From Corinectria fuckeliana (taxonomy: Eukaryota; Ascomycota; Sordariomycetes; Hypocreales; Nectriaceae): a DNA stretch of 64,000 bases. The notes beneath the pieces are model-generated. The model had not been told where the DNA came from, made no database searches, and saw nothing but the letters and a program-made list of their open reading frames with translations. Position 1 is the stretch's first letter; each line of letters starts with the position of its first letter. Positions 12,601-23,598 of the stretch are shown here, piece by piece. The stretch is taken from positions 1 through 64,000 of the forward strand of contig WPDH01000155.1 in NCBI GenBank assembly GCA_019137255.1, written 5' to 3'. The translations under genes were made by a program, and so were the position numbers.

Positions 12601-13254
12601 ATGAGAAGGGGGCCCATCCGTGAGTGACCAGTAGCAGCTGGAGTAGAGTCATGGGGAAGCGAGAGTAGCTCAATAGCCCATCCAGGATCGAGATTAATCT
12701 TGGTTGCCTCAAGATCCACCAAGCCGCGGGCCTCGGGTAGCGTCGTCGTACAGAGGAGAGAAGCCCAGCAGAGAGGACAGTGGTAAGCCTTACCGTTGGC
12801 AAGAGACGTGATGAGACCGCTTTACGGTCCGTGGCCCGTCCAGCGGCGCGCGAACGCCCGCGCCAAACGGGATAGTCAGCGCCGGGCCATGTTGGACGAG
12901 GCGCAACACTTCCAAATAGATCCGCCGAGGGAACTCCTGAGTGACGTACACGTCTGAGGGTTGAGGATGTCCAAGCCATGCGACGCAATGGGGGGGTTGG
13001 TTGAGGCGTGGTGAGGTTCGAAACGTACTTTTGCCACGAGAGCCCGCATAGCCATGTCTTGCTCTGCACTGGAGGGCGCAAGCCTAGTGTAGCACCCTTG
13101 GAGGTCAGGAATTTCCGGGCGTGTTGCTCTCGTGGTTGTCCTGGAGAGCGTCCGGATATGCATCCGTAGAGGGCCTGACATCTAGTTGATCGACTCTACG
13201 CGTGGGAGTCGGCGGCAATCCTAGACGTAGCCGGCGAGCCCCTGGGTAGAGCCA

Positions 13255-14397
13255 TCAGTGAACCGAGGACTGCGCTTGAGGAAAGTAGACTGCCGGGTAC
13301 ATGTTCCACGCGGGTTGCTGCTGGTGCTGATGCTGTTGCTGCTGCTGCTGTTGTTGCTGCTGTGTCATATAGTTGTGGTGAACAGCCTGCATGGAAGGGT
13401 TTCCGAGACGGAATCCAGCGTCTACATCACGAGCATTAGCCTCAGTGGGCTTCTCCCTTCGTCGTCTCTTACCCAGGTGCGTACCATGATGATCCACGTC
13501 CTCGTACTCCATCTTGATGTCCTTGTGACCTCCTACGGCGCTGATGTTGCTGGCGCTAGTGTTGTTGGACGGGAGCATCGACGTCGGCACGCTCGTGGGG
13601 ATGTACGCCGCGCCGTAGTCGTCCGTGTTGGCCGACGAGGAAGGGCTGGAGACGTTGGAGGGGACGGGGCACGGCACGGTGCTGGCCCACGATTCACAGT
13701 TGTTGGGCAGAGGAACGTATTGCGGGCCGTAGTCGGGGAGAGACCCGTAGTCGCCTGAAGGGAACGGCGAGGCTCTAGGGCTAGGGATGACGCCGCTTCC
13801 GGTGCTGAGGGCATCGTCGTAGACTAGGGCGCGGGTTAATATGGACAGGTACAGAGCGTGAGTGAGAAAGTCAGGATGAAGGGAGAGGTAGTACCTGGCG
13901 TAGAGTACGGCGACGAGGTCAAGGACACGCCCATGTTCTCCTTCAGCCGGTTCAGCTCGTCCTCGAGGGCCTTGTTGCGCCGCAGCAGCTCCTGGACGGT
14001 CTGGTCCCGGTTCTGCCTGCCCTTGAGGTCCTCCAGCTCTTGCTCCAGCCGCTCGATGTGCTCCTTGGTGCGCGCGCGGATTGCCCTCTGCGCCTCGCGG
14101 TCGTTGGCGCGCTTGCGGGCGAGCTGTGAAGCGGTCAGGGTAGAGACGCTGCGGGTGCCTGCGAAGCATGAGAGTTAGAATGAGACGGGTCATATATCAT
14201 GTGAGATGGGGGCGAGGCAAGCCCGGGATCGGCCTGCAGCGAAGTGAAGGGCTGGAAAGCAAATGCAAGGCAAAACCAAAGTGGAAAGTGAATCAACTTC
14301 CAGCACAAACACCAACGCCAACACACACCAGCACCAACACCTACGTACCCTTTCGCTTGCTAGCCTTGACAGGCTCTGCTGAAGATGAACGCACCAT
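13255..14397 (-). CDS. Small bZIP-like transcription factor with polyglutamine tract
   Basis: Three exons (14397-14349, 14158-13895, 13823-13255) give 293 residues. Introns start GTACGT and GTACTA and end CGCAG and CCTAG; both junctions keep frame. Residues 31-46 form a basic region (RKRANDREAQRAIRAR) running directly into a zipper-like helix with leucines at 54, 58, 61, 74/75, 81, 85 and 88. Aligned by its AQRA core to AP-1-type fungal bZIPs, the residue in place of the invariant DNA-contacting Asn is Asp36; Asn35 is one place earlier. The middle is Ser/Pro-rich. A basic KRRRR stretch follows, and near the C-terminus is a run of ten glutamines continuing as a Gln/His mix. It is presumably a nuclear DNA-binding regulator, possibly of the fungal bZIP-like group often paired with DUF3425, although no DUF3425 domain is visible. 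Its targets are unknown. It is the only gene in a 13-kb stretch. Confidence 0.82.
13323..13368. repeat. CAG/CAA repeat encoding polyglutamine
   Basis: Read on the minus strand, this block of CAG/CAA/CAC triplets encodes the Gln/His-rich C-terminal segment of the bZIP-like protein. Such tracts tend to vary in length between strains. Confidence 0.85.
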
Positions 14398-16019
14398 CTT
14401 GTCTGAAGTGTGTTCTTGAGGTCGAAAAAAAGAAGGAAACGGCCTGGCTTGAGGTTGGTCGACAATGCTGGAGGCTGGAACAATGCAAGCAGGGTGATGG
14501 TGGATGAGAGGGAACGACGTTTGACGGTTCTGGCCTGGGGTCGTCGACAAGCAGCAGAAGGTAGGATTGTAGATATTGTTTATAGACGATAGACCGCAAT
14601 TGGAAGGCAAGGGTATGTAGGCCTATGTATGCATGTATGTATGGCGACCAAGGGTGGAGCACGTCTTTCCAGTCGTCAGGTTCGAGGCAAGTGTTGCATG
14701 GCGATCAGCTTGCTAGCTGATCGACGAGGCCTCACTGGGCGGACCGGGGTGCGTCCAAGATATAGCATTTAGATACTCGGCCGTCGGAGAGCCCTCGTGG
14801 ACCCTCTCTCGCCGCGTCTCTCTCTCTCTCTCTAGAGAGGACCCTTGGACCGAGTAGACCTAGTACGAAGTAGGCGACTAGACCATGGCGGCATCGACCA
14901 TCGAAGGGGCGGCGAGACATACAGCAGAGCGCAGAGACGTACTACATACGTACGTAGTGACAGAGAGAGGGACCCTGGATGCGCCAGGCCGGGGGGTGCA
15001 GAGCTAGAACCTGGGTACCTCGAGGTACAGACGAGACGTCCTAGGAACTAGCCTCCAAAACTGGAGACTGGAGACTGGATACTTGGAGACGAGTTGGAAG
15101 ACTTTGTTGGAGAGGGACCCAGGATGGATCCATCCTCCCATGCGGACAAGGTTCGGGGGTGGCTTGAGTGGATTCCTCGTCCTGTCTCCCGGATCAAGCC
15201 CGGACGGACGAAGCGAATTAGCGTGCAGTGCCGTCTTGCAGCAGAAGACGACGACGGCACCTCCCTTGTCCCCCCCCCCTTGAGGTTGAGCTTGGCTTGT
15301 GAGGCTTGCGGCTAGATCCCACATCCCAGGGTGCTTGCAAGTCGGGGGTGGAGGGAGGGATAGATGGATCATGGGTGAATGGATGGAGGATGAAGGGATG
15401 GATGGATAGGGCAGCATTGCCCATCATCCTGTGCCATACTTGCTCACAATCCATACTGTCCATAGTTCCATCCCATAACTGTAAGCATGGTGAATCTCTG
15501 CTCTGTACGTACTGTGTGCAGTCGCCTAGAGACTTGCGACCCACTGGCCGGGTATCCACGGTGGGCTTTGCTGTCTCTGTCTCTCTAGCCTTCGTTGCCC
15601 GGATGGTATCCTGTCCTGTCAAGTCGCCATCGTTTCGTTGCCGACGTTTGATGCGGTCTGGTGTGAGAGTGGCAATCCGCCTCCCTTCATCTTCATCTCT
15701 CTCTCTCTCTCTCCTGTTCTTTGTCCTTCTCCTTCTCTTCCCTCTTGCTCTCGCTCTCGCTCTCCCCGTCGCCTCTTCGTTCTTCTCTTCGTCATCCACC
15801 CACTCATCTTTCGTGCTGGGGCCCGCTCCAGATGGCACATGTCAGTGGTGGAGCAGGGGCACGGACGATACGATGGCGTCGTTCTGCCATGCCCCGTCGG
15901 CTGGTACATACATACTTACTGTCCAGGCCCAGGGCGTGCGTGCGGAAAACTGCCTGTCTCAGATGCGGCCTGGTCCTTGGACCGACGCCCTGGGCGCGCC
16001 TCAGCTAGCTAGCCTACCT

Positions 16020-16110
16020 ACTACAGTACACAGTACGTACGTACGTATGTAGGTAGTATGTAGGTAGTAGGTAGTAGGCAGTAGGTAGTAGGTAGTATGT
16101 AGGCCTAAGT
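16020..16110. repeat. GTAG/TAGG-rich tandem repeat block
   Basis: Imperfect tandem GTAGTAGGTAG-like units follow an alternating ACGTACGTACGT stretch, which is self-complementary. Shorter TAGG runs recur near 17205. None of it is coding. Confidence 0.75.
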
Positions 16111-17075
16111 CTAAGCCTAAGCCATGTCACTCATCCATCCATCAGCACCAGGGAACAAGCCCGGGGGGTTCTTGTTCTTGACCCTCGAATCCTTGATCCC
16201 TCCCCAGCAGGAATAGACTTTGGCCATTGCCGCTTGTAGTAGGACTAACCGATATCCGGCGTGGGCATCGACTGGGGGGGGGGGCCGTGGCTGCTGCAGC
16301 AGGTGGCTTTCTGCATCAACTACCACCACTGATTAGCTGCGTCAAAGGCCTTAGTACATATTGCGACGCCGGGGGGTAGCCTCTGTAAGTTACTCCATCT
16401 CAAATCTCAGCCAAGAGCAGGGGGGTTGGTGCTGTGAGAGAGATGAGCCAGGCAGCCAGGCAAGGGAAGATGTGAGCGTGTGAATCAGTTGACTGACCAG
16501 CCAGATATCAACGAAAACTCCAATCAAGCAATCCCGCGACGATCCCATCCCATACAAAGCAAAAGTGCATCATCATGCATGCATACGCACATAGCAGTAT
16601 GACATGTCGCGTCCGTTCAAGCGAAAATGCCATGCCATGGCATACCGTCTTTGTCTTTGGCGAATCGGCTCGACCCAGGACTGGCCGTCGCTCGCCGTGT
16701 GCACGAATAGGCCCGCTACTTCAGCTGATAACGATCGGGACCCCGAGCCGACGAATCCGGAGCGGACAGTTGAGCCTTGGCCTGCAGCGCGCGTGGCGAC
16801 TGGGTCTGGCAATCGTTGTGCAGCTTGCTTGCATCGTGCGGCCGGCATCGCAGACGCACAAATGGCTGGCTGCCTTGCCTTTCGCCCTTCCCTTCCTAAG
16901 TAGGAGGCTTTCCGACGAGATGGATGACGATGTTGCTGCTGCGGCTGCTGCGTCGGCGAGAAGGAGGAGGAACAGGGAAGCCAAGTCGCCGACCCCGAAA
17001 AGTCGCCCTGCAAGTAGCTTCTGTGTCGGCTTCCACTTCCACTTCCACTTCTGCTTCTGCTTCCATCCACTCATA

Positions 17076-17103
17076 CCCCCCTNNTCCCCCCCCCCCCCCC
17101 CCC
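17076..17103. repeat. Poly-C tract with NN gap
   Basis: A C homopolymer is interrupted by T, NN (17083-17084) and T. This is the fifth and last undetermined dinucleotide in the window. Confidence 0.85.
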
Positions 17104-17438
17104 TAATACTTACATATGTATGTACTTCCATGCTTCCGCTTCCACTTCCATACCATCCACCCGTACTTTGTACATGGTATTACTTACTCACCTACTACAA
17201 GGTAGGTAGGTAGGTAATTACTTCACACAACGTTCAATCTACAACACCACCCTTCCTCTCCTTGTCCGCTTCCTCTTCTTGCTCCCCAGAGCCCAAGTAT
17301 TTCGCGGGGGTAACTACGTAGATGGAGTACTGTACCAACGTCCCCATACGACATTGTTCTCACTCGCTTTCCCCCTTGAACGGTGTCTTCCTTTCCCCAG
17401 TTCAGTTTCAGACACACTTCGTAGTCTACCTCAACACT

Positions 17439-17467
17439 AACAGCAACAGCAACAGCAACAGCAACAG
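17439..17467. repeat. AACAGC hexanucleotide repeat
   Basis: Nearly five tandem AACAGC units in non-coding DNA. Confidence 0.85.
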
Positions 17468-18896
17468 TACGGGGTTGGGCGGCTGCTGTGCCGCTCGCTG
17501 CGTTTGCCACTGCCGCTCCCCCCTCCAAGGTCCCAAGGATTTGGTAACACGGGTCTGAGATGATGGCTGCCGTTGACGAAATCGGACCAACATGGGGGAG
17601 GGGGGGTGTGTCTGTGTATCTGTGTGCCTGTCTGTCTCTCCGTGGGGCCGAAGTAGGTAAGGGGGAAAACAAAGAAGGGGGAAAAAAGCAAAACCCAGCT
17701 TGAACTTCCCCAGGAAAAAGACCAAACCTAGAAGACGCCTTGCTCCGACGCTCCGTCAGGCCCGTGATCGCCCGCCACAATTCCATCCCTTGTCGTCCCC
17801 CCCTGCTGGTGGTTTGCGTACGCACCAAGATTATGGATCCCTATCCGTGGGAGCAGCCTGTCGCAACTCTTCCTCTTTTTAGGACATGGCATACCTACTA
17901 GGCCTTAGTCGACACGAGTTGTTCCTGTCGACGACGGATCGCGCTTCTTTCTTCCATATCCGCATCCGCGCCAATTGACCAGTCTAGGGTCTACTAGAGC
18001 ATCGCGTTTCGAGTCCCCTCCCCAACCAACTCACTCATCCACTTACTCACCCACCCACTCGTGGCCCTTCTTGGTCCGTCTGTTGGTTCTTTGGTTCCAT
18101 CGTGGCCCCGTTCGTCGATTGCTGCTCCTGGCTCCATAACCCGGGCCGCGCCCCCCCTGGACCTCTGGAATGGAACGTATCGCACCGCGCCATCCCCATT
18201 CCATACTGTTGTCGTCCTCTCGTCTTAGTAGTGCCTAGACATCTATCCCGGAGGTTGCTCCGGCGTCCGCGTCCGCGTCCGCTCACGGCGACGACGATGG
18301 CGATGGACGCCTCCCTAGTCGCAGTCGGGACGCCCGTTCCCTTTGTGATGGCCGCGACACAATGCGCCCAGTCCTCCATCCATGGGCTAACTAACGTTGG
18401 ATCAGCCAAGTCCAATTACATTTCTGCGTGCAAGATTACCGCGCGTACGGGACTCGGCACCCGCTCTCGGCCAAAACAACCAGTCAACCACAGGCTTATA
18501 TCCAACAGCGTACTTTGTAAACAAATGATCCTCGCCAGCAAACGATGATCCTCAACAAGGTCCCCAGTCGACTTGTGGGTTGGGCTCGACATGGGGCGTT
18601 CAAAACAAACCAAGAACGCGTTCGCATCTCACTAGCTTGACGATGGGATCATCTCATCACCTGCTTAGACGCCTTCCACTTGCAGGGGAGGGGGGAGCTA
18701 GCTATCAGAGGTAGGCCATCATCAGTCCCGACCGGGCTGACTGACCGGGCTGGCCGCCTACGTGATAGCTTGAGCCGCGTATCTACAGAACAAGTCAAGG
18801 CATTTTAGTCGAGGGGCTCCTTTGGCGAGACGTGATGGTGAAGGCGATGGCGCCCCTTGGGGCTTGGTAGGCGCTGCAGGGCGGCGTTGCAATATT

Positions 18897-20720
18897 TCAC
18901 GATATCTCCGGGTTTTCGTCCTTCACCGCCTCCACCAACTCCTCCATCCCGCCGACCCACGTTGGCCCGCTCATGCCCTCCGGCGGGAGCGCCCACTGCG
19001 GCAGTGGACTGACATAGGACCAGCTGCCGCCCGCATCCTCGTACCGGAGACTGTGAAGCCACAGCGCCAGCTCGTGGTCGCCGGGATCAGAGTACAAGGG
19101 CGTCTGGCAGATGTCACAGAGCTCGCCCGTCATCTTCTCGGCCCTCCTCTTCTCGTACTGGTCCACCATGTCATCGTGATACGCTACGGCCTCCGCTACG
19201 TCTTGCTTGCCCATCCGGGACAGGCGGCTGATGATGTCTTCGTCAGTGTTCTGCGTGCCGTCGGCGTCATTCTGTCCAAGATCGAAGCCCCAAACTCGCC
19301 CGTTTGCATAGATGGGGTCGTTCTGGATGGGATGGCCCAAGTACTGGAGGTGCACCCGCAGCTGATGCGTCCGGCCGGTGACGGGGAGGCAGCGGACGAT
19401 GGAATAGCCCTTCTTGCTCAGCCACGGCCTATGTTTCTCATCGTCGAGTTCGTCCGGCGTCCTCGGACGTCCGTCGTCAATTGCTACGGAGTCTTGGACA
19501 GACGGGTAGTAGGCCAAGCGCTTAAAAACTGTCCGGGCGGTTTTGCCGTTGGCACGCACGCGGTTCAGGCCAAGCTTAGGAGAGATTTGGAGAATCGGCT
19601 GGTCGCAGACAACCTCGCCATCGGGGAACATGCCCATTACACGGGCAATGTATTCCTTCCTAACGCCGCGCTGGAAGATCTTCTCGCCCAGGGCCTCAGC
19701 AGCAGGCACATTCTTTGCGACGAACATGATGCCACTGGTGAGACGATCCAGACGGTTGCAAGGGTGAGGCGAAAACTGCGGGCCTCTCTCCGCCTTCATG
19801 ATCTCAATAACCGAGTTGAACCTGTAGCGACCAGCCGGGTGGACCGGCACGCCGGCAGGCTTGTTTATCACAATCATGTCGTCGTCCTCGTGGATGACGC
19901 CGATAGGGTCGGCCGAGACCGGGGGTTCATGGCGATGCAGTGTGTGGGAGATGAGATCTCCGTTGCGGACCGTGTAGTCGGGACCGACAGCCTTGCCATT
20001 GACGAATATGCTACCATTTTCCATGGACGCGCGATAGTAAGCAAGGGGTCTGTCCCGGAACTCGGACTCGAATATGTCTATGAGGGGCCGGTTGCGCCAT
20101 CTTTCTTTGCAGTAGGTATTGTAGGTGAAATGGTACGGGGCGAGCCGTCGCAAGCCGTCTTCCATGAGGTATGGTCGGGGCCAAGGGTCGCCTATGGGGG
20201 TTATGAGAGGGACATTGGGGTCTGAGACCGCTGGCGGGTCCTGGCGCTGTCTATTCTGTTTCCTCCTCTCTCTCTTGGTCGAGTGCTTGACGTCCGTTTT
20301 GGCATGTCCTTGTGGTCTGGTATCATCCTTTGGTCTGGCATCCTGTTGGATGGCCTGACCCACATCCGCACCGTTGACGTCGGAGTCGAAGTCGATATTG
20401 TGGAGGGCCGAAATCAAATCGTCCTGGGCCTCTGACGTCGAGGCCACGGGAGCAGGCGAAGGCGACGCCATGACGACTATGCGCGAGCAACTACTGCTTC
20501 GACCAGCACTTCCGGTACAAGAAAGAGGGTTTACTCGCGGGATGGATCTCGATCGGTGGAGGCGGGGCGTGGACGGGCCGAGCAGACGAACCACAGCCCT
20601 CATTCCTCTCGCGACTGAGACTGGAGGACGCGAGCCGGAAGCTTTGGAAAGGCGGCCTGGCATGCAAATAAAAGTAGTTGATGCCAAGCAGGCTGCGGGT
20701 TGGCTGTGGTAGGAGTGCAA
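18897..20720 (-). CDS. RluA-family tRNA pseudouridine synthase, Pus9/Rib2-like
   Basis: An intronless frame of up to 607 residues. An S4-like RNA-binding segment (about residues 208-260, with SIFVNGKAV) precedes a pseudouridine synthase domain. That domain has INKPAGVPVHP (285-295), the catalytic motif CNRLDRLTSG (Asp325 in this numbering) and GRTHQLRVHLQYLGHPI. The family isomerises uridine to pseudouridine; the yeast relatives Rib2/Pus8 and Pus9 modify U32 of cytosolic and mitochondrial tRNAs. No C-terminal riboflavin deaminase domain is present, so it resembles Pus9 more than bifunctional Rib2. Three starts are possible: 20720, 20603 (M40) and 20471 (M84). From M40 the first 45 residues are rich in Arg and Ser with almost no acid, like a mitochondrial presequence, whereas M84 would give a cytosolic or nuclear form. 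The C-terminus has a CDICQTPLY segment and a Trp-rich tail. It diverges from the thioesterase gene. Confidence 0.9.
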   Translation of the reverse strand: MHSYHSQPAACLASTTFICMPGRLSKASGSRPPVSVARGMRAVVRLLGPSTPRLHRSRSIPRVNPLSCTGSAGRSSSCSRIVVMASPSPAPVASTSEAQDDLISALHNIDFDSDVNGADVGQAIQQDARPKDDTRPQGHAKTDVKHSTKRERRKQNRQRQDPPAVSDPNVPLITPIGDPWPRPYLMEDGLRRLAPYHFTYNTYCKERWRNRPLIDIFESEFRDRPLAYYRASMENGSIFVNGKAVGPDYTVRNGDLISHTLHRHEPPVSADPIGVIHEDDDMIVINKPAGVPVHPAGRYRFNSVIEIMKAERGPQFSPHPCNRLDRLTSGIMFVAKNVPAAEALGEKIFQRGVRKEYIARVMGMFPDGEVVCDQPILQISPKLGLNRVRANGKTARTVFKRLAYYPSVQDSVAIDDGRPRTPDELDDEKHRPWLSKKGYSIVRCLPVTGRTHQLRVHLQYLGHPIQNDPIYANGRVWGFDLGQNDADGTQNTDEDIISRLSRMGKQDVAEAVAYHDDMVDQYEKRRAEKMTGELCDICQTPLYSDPGDHELALWLHSLRYEDAGGSWSYVSPLPQWALPPEGMSGPTWVGGMEELVEAVKDENPEIS

Positions 20721-21541
20721 ATATGGTGGGATGTGGGATGTGGAAGTGGGATTCTAAAATTCAGGCGGTGAGGGGCGGCAAAACCGGAATTGATTGTGCG
20801 CCCTGGCGGGAACAGCCGAATCTCAGTAGTTCTACCAGGTTCTGAGGAGAAAGACAGAGGCTGAGACTCGCTGGAACTCCACTGTAGCTAGCCCACCACA
20901 GGGGACGAGCGAGCCCTGCGGAGGTCTGACGTGATGTGAACTGGCCTGCAAGTGGCACCCCTGGTCCCCTAACTTAAGCTAGCCTAAAGGGTAAAATGCG
21001 GGACCCTCGAATGGGAATTCGGGGTGGATCCATTCAAGCCTCGGCTTGTCAAGTTCATGCCCGCATACAGAAGGACTTCGGAATTCCCGTGCTCGCCATG
21101 CCATTCCCGTGAAAGACAGTTCCAGTTTCTTATACAAACCGCCAACTACGGGGCCTGTCTGTTCGGGCATCGTTGTGCTCCGGGCAGGCATCTCAAAGGA
21201 ACTCTAACCCCTTTATTCATCTTGTCCACTCGTCTGTCTGGCTGAGTGCTCCGTAGCTTAGGTTATCAATCTAAGCTACTGTATTGTCCGGATCTGGATA
21301 TCCTCACTCCTCATCCATCGTCCATTCCATCGCATCCCATCTCTCCACGGCCTCGACCGGATTTCCGGGAGCGCCAACTCTTCTAAAGCGGAAGCCCCTA
21401 ACCTGAACAACAGGCCACCTCTTTCTTGGTAAGGCTTGGCATCGTGCCCGATCGCGGATTCTCGCTCCACCATCCCAGATCCCGTTCCCGAGCCAGCCAA
21501 GTTCGCAGCCGAGGAATTGGAGCCGAACCAGACCGACCGGA
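20721..21541. other. Shared divergent promoter region
   Basis: About 0.8 kb between the starts of the pseudouridine synthase (-) and the thioesterase (+). I see no gene in it and no regulatory motif clear enough to name. Confidence 0.55.
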
Positions 21542-22386
21542 ATGGCTTCGTCCGCGTCTGCCACCGATCTCAAGACCCGCAGGCGGGAGGACTACCGGTA
21601 CCTGCTCGACTATCGTTTGCGATGGTGAGTTCCCAGCTCCACTGGCCCCCTTGTTTTGTCCATGTACCGCCGTTGCTCAAGACACGGTTGGAATTGAGGT
21701 CGCCTGCTCCGAGCAAGGTTCGGGCCCTTGATGCTTGAGTTCTATGTCTTTGGCTCGCCATGTCACGGCTGGGCCGAATACGTCGAAACTCATCGTCGTC
21801 TGTCGTCCATAAGGGATCCATACTCGCAGCCTCGCTAACAACCAACTCCCGAACAGGAACGACAATGACATGTATCATCACATGAACAATTCGGTCTACA
21901 GTTTCTTGTGAGTCCAGGCCCAGAAGTAACTCTAGAGGTCTGAAACTCTCCGGTTCATCCTAGCTCACTCACACCCTCTCTCTCTCCCTCCCCCCCAGAT
22001 TTGACTCGGTCATCAATTCCTACCTCATCGCCCACTGCGACCTAGACCCTCCAACCTCGCTGCAGTACGGTCTAGCTGTGCACGCCCGCACCGACTACTA
22101 CGCCTCCATCGCCTACCCGGCCGTGGCCGACCTAGCCCTGCGCGTCAACAAGCTCGGCCGCTCCAGCGTCACGTACGAGGTGGCCGTGTTTGAGCGCGGC
22201 GTCGATGCTGTCAAGGCCGTCGGCGAGTTTGTCCACGTCTTTGTCGATCGCAAGACGGGAAGGCCTGCGCAGAACGGGATGGGTGAGGCGTTGAGAAGAG
22301 GGCTTGAGAATCTGTGTGCAGTGGATGTAGATGCGGTTGTAGGCGAAGCTTGGGCCCCTGGTAAAGGAAGGCCAGCTAAGTTATGA
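21542..22386 (+). CDS. Hotdog-fold acyl-CoA thioesterase-like protein
   Basis: Three exons (21542-21624, 21857-21907, 21999-22386) with GTGAGT donors at both introns give 173 residues. The 51-bp middle exon carries the family signature NDNDMYHHMNNSVY (residues about 29-42). This matches the N-x-D-x-Y-x-H-x-N motif of the 4-hydroxybenzoyl-CoA thioesterase (4HBT) superfamily, including its catalytic Asp. The rest (VINSYLIAHC, GLAVHARTDYYASIAYP, VTYEVAVFE) fits the helix and strands of a single hotdog domain. It is expected to hydrolyse acyl-CoA or a similar thioester; the true substrate cannot be read from sequence. I see no signal peptide or peroxisomal SKL. The protein ends in a basic GRPAKL tail. 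It converges with the oxidoreductase gene, with 94 bp between stop codons. Confidence 0.9.
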
Positions 22387-22480
22387 ATGAATCATATGAT
22401 ACATAGTATATCCCTGCTCATGCTATCCCGATTCTGTACTCAGTTTTATCCCTGCCATAAGCCGCCTATTACTTCGTAGC

Positions 22481-23598
22481 CTACACCTGCAACTCATACG
22501 TCTGCGCTGCCCCGTCCTGCTCCCCGCTAACAAACATCTTCTCTAAGAACTCGACGTCGGCCAACGCCTCCTCGGGCGACATCCTCGCGTCCGGCTTCCC
22601 TCTGACCAAGCCCTCCGCCCACGCCGCAACCTCGTCGGCCACGCAGCTCGACCACTCAAAGTCCCTCGCCGTCTCCTCGCCGTCGACCGGCTTCACGCTG
22701 ACCGTCCGCCCGTTGACCTTGACGCTGCCGCCCTCGAAGCCAAACTCCCAGTCCGACGCCTTCAGGCGCGACCCGCACGACAGCTGGAACGTCCCCGTCG
22801 CGCCCGAGCTCGTCTGCACCATGGCGCTGACCGTGTCCATCGGCGGCAGGTGAGGCTGCACCTGGCTCGTCACGGCGCGCACCGCCCGCGGCTTCGAGCC
22901 GCTGCCCAGCAGCATCCGCGTCGCCGCCGCATAGTGCACGCCGCCGTCCAGCAGGAAGCCGCCCTGGTACTCGGGCTTCTGGCGCCACGCGGTGCCGTAC
23001 CACTTGGCCGTCTTCTCCATGAGATTGAAGACCTTGACGGCGAAGTGCGTTGGCTTGCCAAGCTTCCGCGCCTCCGAGGCCGCGTACGTGAAGCTCGGCA
23101 TGAAGCGGTAGTTCTCGGCCACGGAAAACGTCACCTGCTTCTCCGCCGAGATGCCGCGGTAGTAGTCGATAAGCTCCTTGCCCGCCTGGAGGTCCGAGGC
23201 CAGCGGCTTCTCGGACAGCACGTGTTTGCCGGCGGCGAGGGCGGCCTGGACGAACGCCGGCTGGCTGACGATGGGCAAGGCGACGATTACGGCGTCGATG
23301 TCCTTTCGGAGGAGCAGGCTAGCAAAGTCGCTGGGCTTCTCCGAGTCGCCCGAGTACAGGTCCGGAATGGCATCGGGCTTGGTGTTGAGAGCGGCCGTGT
23401 CCTGGGCCGACTTGAGAGATCGCGAGTAGATTGCCTTGAGAGATAGGGAGTCACATTTCATAATGGCGGGCTGCATTCACAACTGTTGTGAGTAAATCGC
23501 CGGTAAGACAGATAACGCTTGATTGAGGTTGTGCGTACCATGTGCTCCTCCTTGGCAAAGATGCCACCGCCGATGAGGGCCACGCCAATAGGAGCCAT
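22481..23598 (-). CDS. Gfo/Idh/MocA-family NAD(P)-dependent oxidoreductase
   Basis: Two exons (23598-23539 and 23470-22481) joined in phase 0 across a 68-bp intron (GTACGC...TGCAG) give 349 residues. The first exon supplies the start of the Rossmann fold with the glycine-rich turn LIGGGIFA. The second continues it (DAVIVALPI) and has the family motif GKHVLSEKP near residues 104-112, whose Lys-Pro lies at the active site. A C-terminal alpha/beta domain follows (GGFLLDGGVHY). Members oxidise or reduce sugars, inositols or biliverdin-like compounds with NAD(P); the substrate here is unknown. No targeting signal is seen, so it is probably cytosolic. It converges tightly with the thioesterase gene. 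Confidence 0.9.

Larger units (their letters stand above)
5307..13254. other. 8-kb gene desert between GH3 and bZIP genes
   Basis: No frame in these 8 kb has family motifs, sustained codon bias or a convincing intron-linked extension. The longest open frame (6342-6914, plus) is Arg/Ser-rich and not recognisable. The region is rich in simple repeats: GT and CA runs near 9.5 and 9.83 kb, CTTCC pentamers at 11.34 kb, GTAGTG/GTAGTC-type runs at 12.43-12.6 kb, and poly-G/poly-C tracts at 7.9, 9.89, 10.05, 10.3, 11.1 and 11.39 kb, three of them broken by NN. It may be promoter, untranslated or non-coding RNA territory of the flanking genes. Confidence 0.6.
14398..18896. other. 4.5-kb intergenic region upstream of the bZIP gene
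   Basis: No supported gene. It contains CT runs (14816-14834, 15695-15715), GTAG/TAGG repeats (16020-16110), AACAGC hexamers (17439-17467) and a poly-C tract with an NN gap (17083-17084). Open frames here change frame at each repeat and show no protein motif. The region should include the bZIP promoter and any long leader, and the downstream sequence of the pseudouridine synthase gene. Confidence 0.6.

Noticed and set aside
12159..12722. Thr-rich minus-strand frame
   Set aside because: The translation simply reflects the GTA/GTG/GTC repeat block.
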